Shown here: positions 44,672 through 54,619 of the stretch, piece after piece | Numbering within the stretch: the stretch's first letter is position 1 | How the letters are laid out: every line of letters begins with the position of its first letter | From: an uncultured Clostridia bacterium | Lineage (GTDB): Bacteria; Bacillota; Clostridia; Oscillospirales; Acutalibacteraceae | Length of the DNA: 64,000 nt | Assembly: GCA_946566955.1 (NCBI GenBank) | Contig: CAMNXD010000004.1 | Span: forward strand, 1-64,000 | Reading direction: 5' to 3' | Notes under the pieces: generated by a model | The model's database searches: none | The model's input: the letters and a program-made list of their open reading frames with translations, nothing else | What the model was told of the DNA's origin: nothing | Made by a program: the position numbers and the translations under genes

Positions 44672-45376
44672 TTAAAGAGGTAAAGAAGTTATTTTTGAAT
44701 TTTTTCGAGGGTATCCCTTAGGAGTAGAAAATATTTTCTTAACAACTAAAATACTTCTCTTTCCTTTTTTTAAAGGAAGATCTATTGAAAAACAGTTTAT
44801 TAATTCTCCTCCCAGTAGCTTAATGCCTTTTGATGCGTTTTCAAGTTCTTTATTTACATCTGGTCCTTTTAATGCAACAAAGCATCCGCCTTTTTTTAAA
44901 TATGGTATACAGTACTCTGAAAGTATATTAAGCGGTGCAACTGCTCGGGACACTGCGAAATCGAAGCTTTCTCGGAATTTTAGATCTAAACTTAATTCCT
45001 CTGCTCTGCAATGAATTACATCTGCATTTAAATCAATTTTTGTGAGTAAGCTTTTAAGAAAAGTAATTCTTTTATTTAACCCATCTAGGAGAGTAAGGTG
45101 GATAGAAGGATTACAAATTTTAAGTGGTACTCCCGGAAAACCTGCTCCCGTCCCAACATCTATGATTTTAACTCCTATTTTAATATCCATAAAACGCTGA
45201 ATTAATATGCTATCGAAGAAATGCTTTATTACAATATCTTCGGTGTCAGTTATGGAAGTTAAGTTCGTATGAGCATTATACTCTTTTAAATAATCCATAT
45301 ATACTTTAAATTTGTTTAGCTTTTCATCGGTTATATTTATTCCTAAAAGCTTCGCTTCATGTTTTAAAAGATTCAA
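44672..45376 (-). CDS. rsmG: 16S rRNA (guanine527-N7)-methyltransferase
   Basis: A 234-residue SAM enzyme. The SAM motif IDVGTGAGFPGVPLKI and the later FDFAVSRAVAPL segment are typical of RsmG. The upstream ATG 45385 directly abuts GGAG, so TTG 45376, nine bases after AAAGGAG, is the likelier start. It follows mnmG, as in most Firmicutes. Confidence 0.93.
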   Translation of the reverse strand: MNLLKHEAKLLGINITDEKLNKFKVYMDYLKEYNAHTNLTSITDTEDIVIKHFFDSILIQRFMDIKIGVKIIDVGTGAGFPGVPLKICNPSIHLTLLDGLNKRITFLKSLLTKIDLNADVIHCRAEELSLDLKFRESFDFAVSRAVAPLNILSEYCIPYLKKGGCFVALKGPDVNKELENASKGIKLLGGELINCFSIDLPLKKGKRSILVVKKIFSTPKGYPRKNSKITSLPL

Positions 45377-45413
45377 GTAATCCATCTCCTTTAATGATTA
45401 AAAATTTTTTATT

Positions 45414-47306
45414 TTATTCTTGCGAGGAATTTTCTTTAGAGTACTTAGATGAAATCCATATTAAAATAACGGCTATATCCGAAGGACTTATTCCAGAAAT
45501 TCGAGAAGCTTGACCAATATTTATAGGTCTAGTTTTACTTAATTTTTCAACTGCTTCCAAACGAATTCCTTTTATTTTAGAATAGTCTAAATCTGGAGGC
45601 AATAGCTTTTTTTCTAGTCTACGCATTTCATTTATTTGCTTATTTTGACGTGCTATATATCCTTCATATTTTATTTCTATTTCAACTTTCTCTAAAACAT
45701 CAGGGTCTAATTTTCCACGAGTGGAATCAAATGGCGCTAGATCACGATATGTAATTTGAGGTCTTTTGAGAAGTTCGCTTATTTTCACTCCACTATTTAT
45801 AGGTGATGTTTCATGAGAAACAATCATTTTATTTAATTCCTCAGATGGAGCTATAACAGTATTTCGGACCCTTCTTAGTTCTTCTTCTTTTAGAGCTTTC
45901 TTTTTGCAGTATTTATCCCAAGCGTTTTTGGAGACAAGTCCTATTTTCCATCCTATAGGAGTGAGACGTTCATCCGCGTTGTCCTGACGAAGTATCAAAC
46001 GATACTCCGAGCGAGACGTCATCATACGATAAGGGTCATTTACGCCTTTTGTAACAAGGTCATCAATTAAAGTTCCTATGTAAGATGAACCTCTATCAAG
46101 AATCAAAGGTTTTTTGTTTTTAATCTTCAGTGCAGCATTTATTCCCGCCACCAAACCTTGAGCAGCTGCTTCTTCATATCCTGAACTTCCATTAAACTGA
46201 CCAGCACCATAAAGACCACTATGCTCCTTAAACTCCAAAGTTCCATAAAGCTGTAATGGGTCAATAATATCATATTCTATTGCATAGGCAGGTCTCATAA
46301 TTTTAACTTTCTCTAGTCCTTTTATTGTGCGATACATTTTTACCTGAACATCCTCAGGAAGCGAAGTAGACATTCCTTGAAGATACATTTCTTCAGTATT
46401 TAAACCGCAGGGTTCAATAAATAACTGATGCCTTTGTTTATCGGGAAACCTAACTATTTTATCTTCGATGCTTGGACAGTACCTCGGTCCGATGCCTTCA
46501 ATTTTACCACTATACATTGGTGCTTTATGAAGATTTTCCAAAATAACTTTTTTAGTTTCATCATTTGTCCAAGATATATAGCATTTAACTTTATTTTCTT
46601 TTAACTCATCTGTTGAATAAGAAAAAGGAGTAATGTTTATATCTCCGGGCTGCTCTTCAAGTTTAGAAAAATCTATACTAGACTTTAATACTCTCGCTGG
46701 AGTACCGGTCTTAAATCTCTTTAACTCTATTCCTAGTTTTTTTAAAGACTCACTTAAAAATGTAGCAGGGAATACTCCATCAGGACCACTTTCATAAGAA
46801 GTTTCGCCTATAAATATTCTTCCTTTCAGAAAAGTGCCAGTTGCAATTATTACCGCTTTAGAAAAATAATTGACTTCATTTCGTGACTTCAAAACCCAGC
46901 CTTTTAATCTTTGATTTTTGAAAAGTGAAACTATTTCCACTTGTTTTAAAAATAAGTTTTCTTGGAGCTCTAGTTTATGTTTCATTATTTCTTTGTACTT
47001 ATTTCGATCAATTTGCGCTCTAAGAGAATGTACCGCTGGACCTTTACCTAAATTAAGCATTCTACTTTGCAAAAAGCATTCATCGGTTGTTTTTGCCATC
47101 TCTCCTCCGAGTGCATCTATTTCACGTACTAAATGACCTTTTGCTGTACCTCCAATCGAAGGATTACAAGGGCAATTACCTGCTGAATCTAAATTTATAG
47201 AAAAAATTGCTGTTTTGCATCCAAGCCTTGAAGAAGCTAATCCCGCTTCTATTCCAGCATGTCCTGCTCCTATAACTATTACTTCATATTCTTCTATATA
47301 AGCCAA
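45414..47306 (-). CDS. mnmG: tRNA uridine-5-carboxymethylaminomethyl modification enzyme MnmG
   Basis: A 630-residue FAD enzyme that, with MnmE, modifies wobble U34 of tRNAs. The dinucleotide fold [14 protein letters not shown], the signature [22 protein letters not shown] and the C-terminal helical domain are intact. I chose TTG 47306 because GGAGGA precedes it by about 10 bases. Its usual neighbour mnmE lies 2.9 kb away, separated by four secreted-protein genes. Confidence 0.95.
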   Translation of the reverse strand: MAYIEEYEVIVIGAGHAGIEAGLASSRLGCKTAIFSINLDSAGNCPCNPSIGGTAKGHLVREIDALGGEMAKTTDECFLQSRMLNLGKGPAVHSLRAQIDRNKYKEIMKHKLELQENLFLKQVEIVSLFKNQRLKGWVLKSRNEVNYFSKAVIIATGTFLKGRIFIGETSYESGPDGVFPATFLSESLKKLGIELKRFKTGTPARVLKSSIDFSKLEEQPGDINITPFSYSTDELKENKVKCYISWTNDETKKVILENLHKAPMYSGKIEGIGPRYCPSIEDKIVRFPDKQRHQLFIEPCGLNTEEMYLQGMSTSLPEDVQVKMYRTIKGLEKVKIMRPAYAIEYDIIDPLQLYGTLEFKEHSGLYGAGQFNGSSGYEEAAAQGLVAGINAALKIKNKKPLILDRGSSYIGTLIDDLVTKGVNDPYRMMTSRSEYRLILRQDNADERLTPIGWKIGLVSKNAWDKYCKKKALKEEELRRVRNTVIAPSEELNKMIVSHETSPINSGVKISELLKRPQITYRDLAPFDSTRGKLDPDVLEKVEIEIKYEGYIARQNKQINEMRRLEKKLLPPDLDYSKIKGIRLEAVEKLSKTRPINIGQASRISGISPSDIAVILIWISSKYSKENSSQE

Positions 47307-47457
47307 AATTAATTTTCCTCCATAATTCATAAAAATAAAAAACGACTATACTAATTCTAGCATAGCACGTTTATTTTATCTATAGCTTACTTAATATTAA
47401 ATTACATGTAAAATATAGAATTTTGCTTAAAGGATATATTATTTTACATAAATTTTA

Positions 47458-48081
47458 TCAATTTTGAATGCCTATAGAGTCAGGATTACTATCTTCTCCA
47501 AATACTTGCTGCATTTTTTCTAAAGCACTATTAATACGTTCTATCTGATAATTATAAAAGCTTTTTGAATGCAAACAAGTTGCATGTCTATCATTTTTCC
47601 ATAATATAAAGTACCTTCTAATGTCGATTAAAATCATTTTAATAGTATTATATTTTTCTTTTTCAAGATTAACCTCAGAACGTTTAAGCATTGACATAAA
47701 TAAACAAACAACCATCATCATGTTGTATCTAAAACGAATTTGCTCCTCCAAATTACAACTCCAAATATATCCTTTATCTACCACTTTATTAGAAAGATGC
47801 CGCTCAAGATTTTCTAATGTTACTAATTCCATATTTAATACTTGAAAGAACTGTTGATACAGTGTTTTATTCTCGTAGCTAACATTTTTAAAATAATCAG
47901 AACAACTTTCTACTAAATTCAAAAATAATTCCACATCTTCCCTTGCACATTTAGCAACTTCCAAACAACGATTTCTAGTACCTTCTAAGTTGGGATTAGC
48001 ATAAATCTTAGACGTTACTCCTAAATTTCCAATTAAAATCAAAGAAGAAATAAATGCTGTAACTTTATTAAACAATTTCAA
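47458..48081 (-). CDS. Secreted protein of the 47-50 kb family, member 1
   Basis: A 207-residue protein with a signal peptide (cleavage likely after KIYA). The mature part is helical with several Cys and a segment NLEEQIRFRYNMMMVV that lines up with the conserved block of its three neighbours. No known family was recognised. TTG 48081 follows AAGGTG. It is last of four same-strand genes with short gaps, probably cotranscribed from the promoter at 50158. Confidence 0.7.
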   Translation of the reverse strand: MKLFNKVTAFISSLILIGNLGVTSKIYANPNLEGTRNRCLEVAKCAREDVELFLNLVESCSDYFKNVSYENKTLYQQFFQVLNMELVTLENLERHLSNKVVDKGYIWSCNLEEQIRFRYNMMMVVCLFMSMLKRSEVNLEKEKYNTIKMILIDIRRYFILWKNDRHATCLHSKSFYNYQIERINSALEKMQQVFGEDSNPDSIGIQN

Positions 48082-48136
48082 GAATTTTCACCTTATCTTA
48101 TCCTTAAAAAATTTATTTACTACAGTTTAACGGACT

Positions 48137-48778
48137 TTACTTAAGTATCTTTTCCAAATTAGTTACTAAATTGACTATTATTGTTTTAATATTTTCAAAA
48201 GAAAATTCATTATCATTAATATCTAACTCTTCGCTTAAAGCTAAAATTACTATACTCCAAAATTTATTGCAACAATTGCATTTTTGTAGTATTTTTAATA
48301 AATTCAATCCTCCTATTCCGATTAATACTTCTAATCTATAAGAACTAGAAGGAAAATCCTTAATTGACCTGACATCTATTACTGTGTCAAAATCTTTTAA
48401 TAAATGCCCCATTCCAGCTAAAAATACGCTCCAGACACTATTTATAAGAAGAAACCGGAAATCTTTTTGAGAAAAATATTTATCAAATCGTTTTTTCTTT
48501 TCTATCATTAGTTTTGCAGAATCCTTGCGTGTGGTCATTCCGTCACTTACCAACTTAACCACCCGATTAAAAACTTCTAAAAACTTATTTTGGTAAGTGA
48601 CGTTATTCTGTATCTCGGAAAAATTCACCATGCATTTTAAAGCATCATTAAGATTATCTGCCTTTGTTATTCCTGAAAATACAGAGAAAGTAAACATAGA
48701 AAAACTTGCTATCATAAATACTTTGCAACTTTTAATAGAACTATGTTTTACTTTACTTTCAACTTTTAGCATATTCAT
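48137..48778 (-). CDS. Secreted protein of the 47-50 kb family, member 2
   Basis: A 213-residue protein with an N-terminal signal (hydrophobic about 20-38, cleavage likely after TKA). The block YFSQKDFRFLLINSVWSVFL and a C-terminal SFENIKTIIVNLVTNLEKIL align with member 3, showing paralogy. A CNCC cluster is in the middle. Its start lies nine bases after the stop of member 3. Function is unknown. Confidence 0.7.
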   Translation of the reverse strand: MNMLKVESKVKHSSIKSCKVFMIASFSMFTFSVFSGITKADNLNDALKCMVNFSEIQNNVTYQNKFLEVFNRVVKLVSDGMTTRKDSAKLMIEKKKRFDKYFSQKDFRFLLINSVWSVFLAGMGHLLKDFDTVIDVRSIKDFPSSSYRLEVLIGIGGLNLLKILQKCNCCNKFWSIVILALSEELDINDNEFSFENIKTIIVNLVTNLEKILK

Positions 48779-48787
48779 TGTTTTACT

Positions 48788-49366
48788 CTAAACAGCATTC
48801 GGACGCAGATGATCAGCAAAAAATTGTTCCATACTATTTAACATATTCGTGAGTATAATCTTGATATTATTGAAATTAATATTTTGATCTTCAATATCCT
48901 CAATTCTTCTCACATGCTCTAATATTTCGTTCTTACGAGCAGCGGCTGGATCATGTTTATGCACTAGATTTAATAAATTGATTACAAATGAAGAAATTAT
49001 ACCTATCAATGCTGGTCCTCTTCCTAAACTAGGAAGATTATCTAACATATAATTAATTCTTGAATCGGCGTAAAAACCAAGAACGCCCAATTCGGAATTC
49101 TTCACTCGAGCCAGAATACTGTATAATACATTTATAATTTCCATCCTAAAATTCTCTTGCGAAAAACTTTCATTGAACTCATAAATTTCATTATCAGCTA
49201 ATCTTTTAAAACTTTTATTGTGTGCTATTTCAACACCAATCATCTTACTAACCCTAGCCAAAGATCCATCTGCTAAAGAAACATTTGCGCAGCTCGATAA
49301 ACACAGTACAGATAAACTAATTGCCATAAACCTTTTAACTTTTTTAATTCCCTTATTAATTTTCAT
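48788..49366 (-). CDS. Secreted protein of the 47-50 kb family, member 3
   Basis: A 192-residue protein. The signal region ends with LSSCANVSLA, giving either a lipobox (LSSC) or signal peptidase I cleavage after SLA. The conserved block SFSQENFRMEIINVLYSILA is followed by a hydrophobic stretch (about 120-135) and the C-terminal NFNNIKIILTNMLNSMEQF. ATG 49366 follows AAAGGGGAT. Function is unknown; it is the clearest match to member 2. Confidence 0.7.
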   Translation of the reverse strand: MKINKGIKKVKRFMAISLSVLCLSSCANVSLADGSLARVSKMIGVEIAHNKSFKRLADNEIYEFNESFSQENFRMEIINVLYSILARVKNSELGVLGFYADSRINYMLDNLPSLGRGPALIGIISSFVINLLNLVHKHDPAAARKNEILEHVRRIEDIEDQNINFNNIKIILTNMLNSMEQFFADHLRPNAV

Positions 49367-49421
49367 AAATTGTAAATCCCCTTTCTATTTTCGCAATTTA
49401 GTATCCCTATGGAAACTAAAT

Positions 49422-50105
49422 CTACTTAGCAGCTTTTAATTGTAATTCTAAACCAGTAAATAAATGCTTTAAACCTTCAAATCCTTTTTCCGGAATACGG
49501 ATATGGGTATTCTTAATAAATTCATATAAGTGAAGATCCTTTTTATCTTTTATTATGTCCATTAAAAGAACTATACCTGTAACAAACAGCCTCCAAAAAC
49601 TAAATTCTGGATCATCAGAGTCTAATTTTAAATCAAGTTTAGATTCTTTAACCGCATTAAATTCATTTTCATATCCGTTAAGCACACTTCTCATAAAATA
49701 AGCAAAATTTAAAATGTACGATCTAGTTTGTAACTGAAAATTTTCTTCATTCAAATCATTATTAAACCTATTTGCTATATATTTCACAATAAGCGGAAAA
49801 GGGCGAAGGCGAGCCCCTAATTCCATAAATAAAGGATTAGTTTCACTTTTTAATATTTCATCAAACTTCTGCAAACAAATAGAATAATAATCGTTATTAA
49901 CTTCGTATGTTGAAGAACTAGAATCATCATAAGATTCGCTTATTTCTTCATCTTCAAAGAGATTTCCAAAAACGCCAAAGACATCAAAATTAGGCTCGCT
50001 TGCTTTTAAAATACTTAAATTACTTGATAAACTTAGCATCGCAAGACTCAACGCAAAAAATTTTTTACTTCGTTTAAAAATTTTAGATTTAAAATAATTA
50101 ATCAA
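49422..50105 (-). CDS. Secreted protein of the 47-50 kb family, member 4
   Basis: A 227-residue protein with a signal peptide (cleavage likely after ILKA). An acidic Ser/Asp/Glu-rich N-terminal stretch (about 45-70) is followed by the family block DLNEENFQLQTRSYILNF and a C-terminal GLKHLFTGLELQL helix. TTG 50105 follows AAAGGAG. It is the first gene of the four and has the promoter at 50158-50185. Confidence 0.7.
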   Translation of the reverse strand: MINYFKSKIFKRSKKFFALSLAMLSLSSNLSILKASEPNFDVFGVFGNLFEDEEISESYDDSSSSTYEVNNDYYSICLQKFDEILKSETNPLFMELGARLRPFPLIVKYIANRFNNDLNEENFQLQTRSYILNFAYFMRSVLNGYENEFNAVKESKLDLKLDSDDPEFSFWRLFVTGIVLLMDIIKDKKDLHLYEFIKNTHIRIPEKGFEGLKHLFTGLELQLKAAK

Positions 50106-50157
50106 AATATTTACTCCTTTACTTAAAAATTTAATAATACTTGCAGTTGTTAAGTAT

Positions 50158-50185
50158 TTTATAATACATTATATTTAATTGTCAA
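50158..50185 (-). promoter_or_regulatory. Promoter of the four secreted-protein genes
   Basis: On the minus strand, TTGACA (50185-50180), 16 bases and TATAAA (50163-50158) lie in the gap after mnmE. The cluster therefore has its own transcription start. Confidence 0.65.
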
Positions 50186-50214
50186 CTAATAAATTAAAAA
50201 TTTTACTTTTACGA

Positions 50215-51579
50215 CTATTTCCCAACACAAAATTGAGAAAAAATCCTATTTACTATCTCTTCAGTGACGTTTTTTCCCGTAAGTTCCATAAGTAAATTTA
50301 TGGAATCATACAGTAAAATAGAAATGGCATCAAGCGTTATTTTTCTTTCTAATTCTTTTAAAGCACTTAAAATTATATCTCGAACTTTCTGAAGTATTAT
50401 TAATTGACGCTCGTTTGAAATCACGCTTTGGGAAGAATCTATTTCAGAAACCCCAACTATCTCCTCTACTACTTCTTTAAACTTTTCAAGTCCGCTTCCA
50501 TTTACTGCAGACATTTCCACAATTTTCGGAAAGTATGTTGAAATTTTTGTTTTATCTAATTTTAAGCCTAAATCTATCTTATTAAGTATAAGAACTGTCC
50601 TTTTAGGGTCGCAAAGACTTAGAATATCTTCGTCCTCCGGAGTTAATTTAGAGGATGAATCGAAAACGACTATATTAAGGTCCGCAGCTTTAAGACATTT
50701 TTTTGCTTTTTCAACACCTATCTTCTCCACAGTGTCTTCTGTGTTTCTAATTCCAGCAGTATCCGAAAGAAGAAGCGGAATATCACCAATCATTACCGTC
50801 TCCTCTACGATATCTCGCGTTGTACCGGCAACGTCAGTTACAATCGACCTTTCAAAACCTGAAATTAAATTCATAATAGTGGATTTGCCAACATTAGGTC
50901 TTCCCACTAAAGACGTTTTAACCCCTTGCTTAAGTGCAGAGCAAACGTCATAATTTTTTATCATGCTTTCAACCTTTTGGATTATAGCTTCAAGCTTTTC
51001 TTTTAAATGTGTGGAATGAAGCTCTGGGATATCTTCTTCGGGGTAATCTACCCAAGCAGAAATTTGAGCCGAAATTTCTAAAAGCTGATTTTTTACGTCA
51101 TTAATTTTTTTACTCAAAACACCCTCTCGCTGATTAAATGCTAAGATATTTGCACGTCTACTTCGTGCAGAAATTAAATCCATTACTGCTTCCGCTTGAG
51201 AAAGGTCAATTTTACCATTTAAAAATGCTCTTTTAGTAAATTCACCAGGCTCTGCAGTAGAAGCTCCAGCTTTCAACACAGCTCTTAAAACCTCCCGCGT
51301 AAGATATAGTCCTCCATGACACGAAATTTCTACAACATTCTCTCCCGTATAACTATGTGGTGCTTTAAAAACAAGTGCTACTGCATCATCTATAAACTGC
51401 TGATCACTCATAATTTTTCCATATTTGGCCGTATAGCCCTTCATACTCGAAAGACATGAAACTCCATCAAAGGGTTTAAAAACTCTATCTGCAATTTCCA
51501 TAGCTTCTTCGCCTGAAATTCTCACTACTCCTATTCCTCCCATACCTTTAGGAGTGGATATGGCTGCAATTGTACTCAT
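50215..51579 (-). CDS. mnmE: tRNA modification GTPase MnmE
   Basis: A 454-residue partner of MnmG. The N-terminal folate-binding domain begins MSTIAAISTPKGMGGIG. A G domain is inserted in the helical domain (GRPNVGKST, DTAG, NKID), and the C-terminal catalytic Cys lies in the final FCVGK. I chose ATG 51579, since the family N-terminus starts there and GGAGG is upstream; longer in-frame starts would overlap jag. Confidence 0.95.
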   Translation of the reverse strand: MSTIAAISTPKGMGGIGVVRISGEEAMEIADRVFKPFDGVSCLSSMKGYTAKYGKIMSDQQFIDDAVALVFKAPHSYTGENVVEISCHGGLYLTREVLRAVLKAGASTAEPGEFTKRAFLNGKIDLSQAEAVMDLISARSRRANILAFNQREGVLSKKINDVKNQLLEISAQISAWVDYPEEDIPELHSTHLKEKLEAIIQKVESMIKNYDVCSALKQGVKTSLVGRPNVGKSTIMNLISGFERSIVTDVAGTTRDIVEETVMIGDIPLLLSDTAGIRNTEDTVEKIGVEKAKKCLKAADLNIVVFDSSSKLTPEDEDILSLCDPKRTVLILNKIDLGLKLDKTKISTYFPKIVEMSAVNGSGLEKFKEVVEEIVGVSEIDSSQSVISNERQLIILQKVRDIILSALKELERKITLDAISILLYDSINLLMELTGKNVTEEIVNRIFSQFCVGK

Positions 51580-51643
51580 ACTTTTTAAAAACCTCCATCT
51601 TAAGATGATTGCTCTCTTTAAAAAGAGAGCAAACAAAATATTT

Positions 51644-52291
51644 TTAATCAATATTGTTAGGCGCAATAACAACGTATCTTAGGCTTCCTTCTCCTTCAAC
51701 CCACGACGAAACTCCACGAATTTCATCTATTGCACTATGAATTATTTTTCTTTCATATGACCTCATAGGCTCAAGCTTAACAGGCTGATTGAGTTTAATT
51801 GCTCTAAAAGCAGTTTGTTGAGCGAGAAAAGAAAGAGTATTTTTGCGCTGCTGTCTATAATTTCCTGACTCCAGTCTAACTTTACAAAATCCTCCATTTT
51901 TACTTTTATTATTCCCGACGAGCTGAGAAAGATACTGCAAAGAATCTAATACTTCTCCATGTCTTCCGAACGTATAAGTAACGTCTTCACCGCTTATATT
52001 AATCTCACAGAACATAGAAGTTTCTGAAACAACCTTTACGGTTAGTGAATTAAGTCCCATTGCTGTAAGAACTTCTCTTAAAAACTCACACGCTGCCTCG
52101 CCTACAGAATATTCTCGAAACACCCCTTTAACCTTAGCTAACTTTCCTCCAAAAACTCCGAAAAGCTTCTTCGAAGGGTATTCCATAACTTCGAACTCTA
52201 TATCATCTTCAGACTCATTAAGCAACTCACAAATTTTCTGTTTTACCTCCTCAATTGACTCTCCCGACGAAATAACTTCTCTTATTTTCAA
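51644..52291 (-). CDS. jag: RNA-binding protein Jag/KhpB
   Basis: A 215-residue protein with a Jag_N domain (1-~50, KKLFGVFGGKLAKV), a KH-like middle domain (about 75-145, where GRHGEVL replaces the usual GxxG region) and a C-terminal R3H domain (RSYERKIIHSAI). It binds RNA with KhpA and affects cell elongation. TTG 52291 follows GGAGG. It lies in the conserved yidC-jag-mnmE order. Confidence 0.92.
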   Translation of the reverse strand: MKIREVISSGESIEEVKQKICELLNESEDDIEFEVMEYPSKKLFGVFGGKLAKVKGVFREYSVGEAACEFLREVLTAMGLNSLTVKVVSETSMFCEINISGEDVTYTFGRHGEVLDSLQYLSQLVGNNKSKNGGFCKVRLESGNYRQQRKNTLSFLAQQTAFRAIKLNQPVKLEPMRSYERKIIHSAIDEIRGVSSWVEGEGSLRYVVIAPNNID

Positions 52292-52371
52292 AACTATACC
52301 TCCAGTAACCCAGCAGTTAATAAAATTTATACTTAAATTCTTTGACTTAGATTATAACATTTTAATGTAGT

Positions 52372-53349
52372 TTATTTCTTACTCGAAATGGTTTTTTGCT
52401 TATTCAAACTCTCTTTAACTGCTTTAGTATCTTTAATGCACTCTACCGAGCTTTCCTTAAGTTCCAAAAGAGCTAGTCGTGATGCTTCATTTTTAGCATT
52501 TATAGTGTCAACGTTGTAGTATTTATTGAGTATCAAACTCTGAATAACTCCAAGAGCTCCATTAACAAACCAATAAAATCCTACTGCTCCCGGAATGGTA
52601 TACGAAACGTATGTTGTAAATATTACTCCAATATAGGGAATAAGCTTTGCGCAACCTGGTGCTTGATTCTCTGCGCCCGTGACTTTTTGGCTCAAATACA
52701 TTCCTAAAGCAGAAATCAAAAAGCAAAGAACCGGAATAATCCAAAGTAGTTCAGAAAACTCTGCTCCACTAGGACGGTTAAGCAAATTAATTCCAAAAAA
52801 GTCAAATCCACGGCTATATTCTTCAACATCTGCAAACTCTTCAGCACTGAACATCGTCAAATGATTTTTTATACTCTCAAAATGCCTAACGAGCTGAAGT
52901 TGCTCATATCCTTTAAAAAATTTTCCAGAAACTTCAGGGATTTCCGGCAAAACCGAAACCGCTTTAGCAACCTTTTCTGTAGCAATATGCAAAGTGTTCT
53001 GAAGAGGTTTAGTCACAGCTCCGAAAACTCCTCCTAAAAGTAAAAGGGGAAGCATCATGGGAAAACATCCTCCCATAGGATTGACGCCTTCTTTTTCATA
53101 AAGCTTAGATACTTCTTCATTATACTTTTTTGTATCTTTTTCGTACTTTTTTCTCAGTTGCGCCTGCTTCAAATTTACCCTTGCAGTAAGTACCATGCTT
53201 TTTTGCCTTTTTACAGTGAGCGGGAAAAGCAAGACGTTTATAAAAATTGTAAACAGCGTTATCGCCACAGCATAACTGCTTACTGCATCAAAGAAAAACC
53301 ATAAAATATAGCCAAATATTCCACCTAAAAAATCGAATATAAATCCCAA
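52372..53349 (-). CDS. yidC: Membrane protein insertase YidC
   Basis: A 325-residue Oxa1/YidC/Alb3 protein of the short Gram-positive type (no large periplasmic domain). Hydrophobic segments are near the N-terminus, about 95-110, 205-225 and 240-275, with the basic cytoplasmic loop RQKSMVLTARVNLKQAQL. No lipobox is seen. TTG 53349 follows an AGGAG site. Confidence 0.93.
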   Translation of the reverse strand: MGFIFDFLGGIFGYILWFFFDAVSSYAVAITLFTIFINVLLFPLTVKRQKSMVLTARVNLKQAQLRKKYEKDTKKYNEEVSKLYEKEGVNPMGGCFPMMLPLLLLGGVFGAVTKPLQNTLHIATEKVAKAVSVLPEIPEVSGKFFKGYEQLQLVRHFESIKNHLTMFSAEEFADVEEYSRGFDFFGINLLNRPSGAEFSELLWIIPVLCFLISALGMYLSQKVTGAENQAPGCAKLIPYIGVIFTTYVSYTIPGAVGFYWFVNGALGVIQSLILNKYYNVDTINAKNEASRLALLELKESSVECIKDTKAVKESLNKQKTISSKK

Positions 53350-53409
53350 AGTTAAAAACTCCTTTAAACCGTCAAAATATGCGCCTTAAAATAAAGACGC
53401 AAATTTCAT

Positions 53410-53634
53410 TTAATTTTCATCTTTTTTGGGGACAGGATCATATCCACCCTTACAAAGAGGATTACATCTTAAAATCCTCCATAAAGTCAAAGCGCCGCCT
53501 TTAAAAACTCCAAACCTCTCAATCGATATAAGTGCATAAGTCGAGCATGTAGGATAAAATCTGCAGCAAGGTCTTTTCAAAGGTGAAATTACCTTACGAT
53601 AAAATTTAATAAGCTTTATAAAAAAATATTTCAT
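53410..53634 (-). CDS. yidD: Membrane protein insertion efficiency factor YidD
   Basis: A 74-residue protein with the family core [12 protein letters not shown] and [14 protein letters not shown]. The ATG overlaps the rnpA stop by four bases (ATGA), so translation is coupled. Confidence 0.93.
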   Translation of the reverse strand: MKYFFIKLIKFYRKVISPLKRPCCRFYPTCSTYALISIERFGVFKGGALTLWRILRCNPLCKGGYDPVPKKDEN

Positions 53635-53966
53635 TTGATTAGTCCCAGCTTCTTCATGCTATAGGACAGCTCCTTAAAAATATCTTTGCTTTTTATCTCT
53701 GTAGCCTTACTTCGTGCTACGACTACCACATCAAAATTACCTGAAAGTTTTTGCTTAAGCATTCTATAAGCAACACGAATAACTCTTCGAGCACGATTGC
53801 GTTTAACTGCATTGCCGATTTTTTTACTCGTTGTTATTCCTAGACGCAAAAAGCCAAGCCTATTTCTAAGTGCGTATGTAACTAAAGAACTCGAAGAGAA
53901 GTATTTTCCCTTCGTATAAACACGTCTAAATTCCTGATTTCGTCTAAGAGAAACAATTTTTTCCAT
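53631..53966 (-). CDS. rnpA: Ribonuclease P protein component
   Basis: A 111-residue basic protein that helps RNase P RNA process pre-tRNA 5' ends. The RNR motif region [17 protein letters not shown] is present. ATG 53966 follows GATAGGAAC. The RNase P RNA gene itself is not in the window. Confidence 0.93.
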   Translation of the reverse strand: MEKIVSLRRNQEFRRVYTKGKYFSSSSLVTYALRNRLGFLRLGITTSKKIGNAVKRNRARRVIRVAYRMLKQKLSGNFDVVVVARSKATEIKSKDIFKELSYSMKKLGLIK

Positions 53967-54051
53967 TGAGTTCCTATCCTAAAATAAATTAAAACTTGAG
54001 TAGCTTCAATATTTTATTAAATAGCACAAAGTTAAAGCAAGCCCCTAAGAC

Positions 54052-54186
54052 TTAGTAAGTAAGTCTTTTTCTTCTTTTTGCCCTTCTTCTAGCAAGTACT
54101 TTAATTCCATTTCTAGTCGACATTCTTTTTCTAAAGCCGTGCTCCTTTTTTCTATGAAGCTTTTTAGGCTGATAAGTTCTCAGCAT
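54052..54186 (-). CDS. rpmH: 50S ribosomal protein L34
   Basis: A 44-residue, highly basic protein with [20 protein letters not shown] and [10 protein letters not shown], as in L34. I chose ATG 54186 after GAGGAATTGTC; a longer in-frame start would add a non-family extension. Confidence 0.95.
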   Translation of the reverse strand: MLRTYQPKKLHRKKEHGFRKRMSTRNGIKVLARRRAKRRKRLTY

Positions 54187-54429
54187 TGACAATTCCTCCA
54201 CTATATTAATTTTTTTGACATTCATTTTAGTTGACTCTTTCGCATCCAACTAAAAAACCACGACCACCTAATCATAAAGGATTCGCAAATTTTAGTCTTG
54301 GACACACTGCACTTCAGCATCAATAATTTTCTTAGCATTTAACTTGTAAGTATTATATTTATGCTAACCCGTACAGTACTTTGGCAACTTCGTCATATTT
54401 CAAATACATGTAAATACATGTCTTAGGCG

Positions 54430-54458
54430 ATTATATAACATAAAAAAAATCCTGTCAA
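54430..54458 (-). promoter_or_regulatory. Perfect consensus promoter of the rpmH operon
   Basis: On the minus strand, TTGACA (54458-54453), 17 bases and TATAAT (54435-54430). It is divergent from the dnaA promoter within the 433-base rpmH-dnaA gap. Confidence 0.8.
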
Positions 54459-54494
54459 CTAATTTTTAATTGACTATAAGTTTATCTGTATTAA

Positions 54495-54523
54495 TTGAAA
54501 ATTTTCAAAGATTATGATATAAT
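54495..54523 (+). promoter_or_regulatory. Promoter of dnaA
   Basis: TTGAAA (54495-54500), 17 bases and TATAAT (54518-54523) lie about 97 bases before the dnaA start. Confidence 0.75.
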
Positions 54524-54555
54524 TATTATATTGTCAACTAATTCTGCAAATATTT

Positions 54556-54586
54556 TTATGTACAAGTGACGTACAACTTATCTACA
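54556..54586 (+). promoter_or_regulatory. Possible DnaA boxes in the dnaA leader
   Basis: TTATGTACA (54556-54564) and TTATCTACA (54578-54586) are 7/9 and 8/9 matches to the classical TTATCCACA box. They lie between the promoter and the start codon, where they could give autoregulation or add to the origin. Confidence 0.45.
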
Positions 54587-54619
54587 TAATTTCTTATAAT
54601 TTGGAGGTTTTTACCCTAT

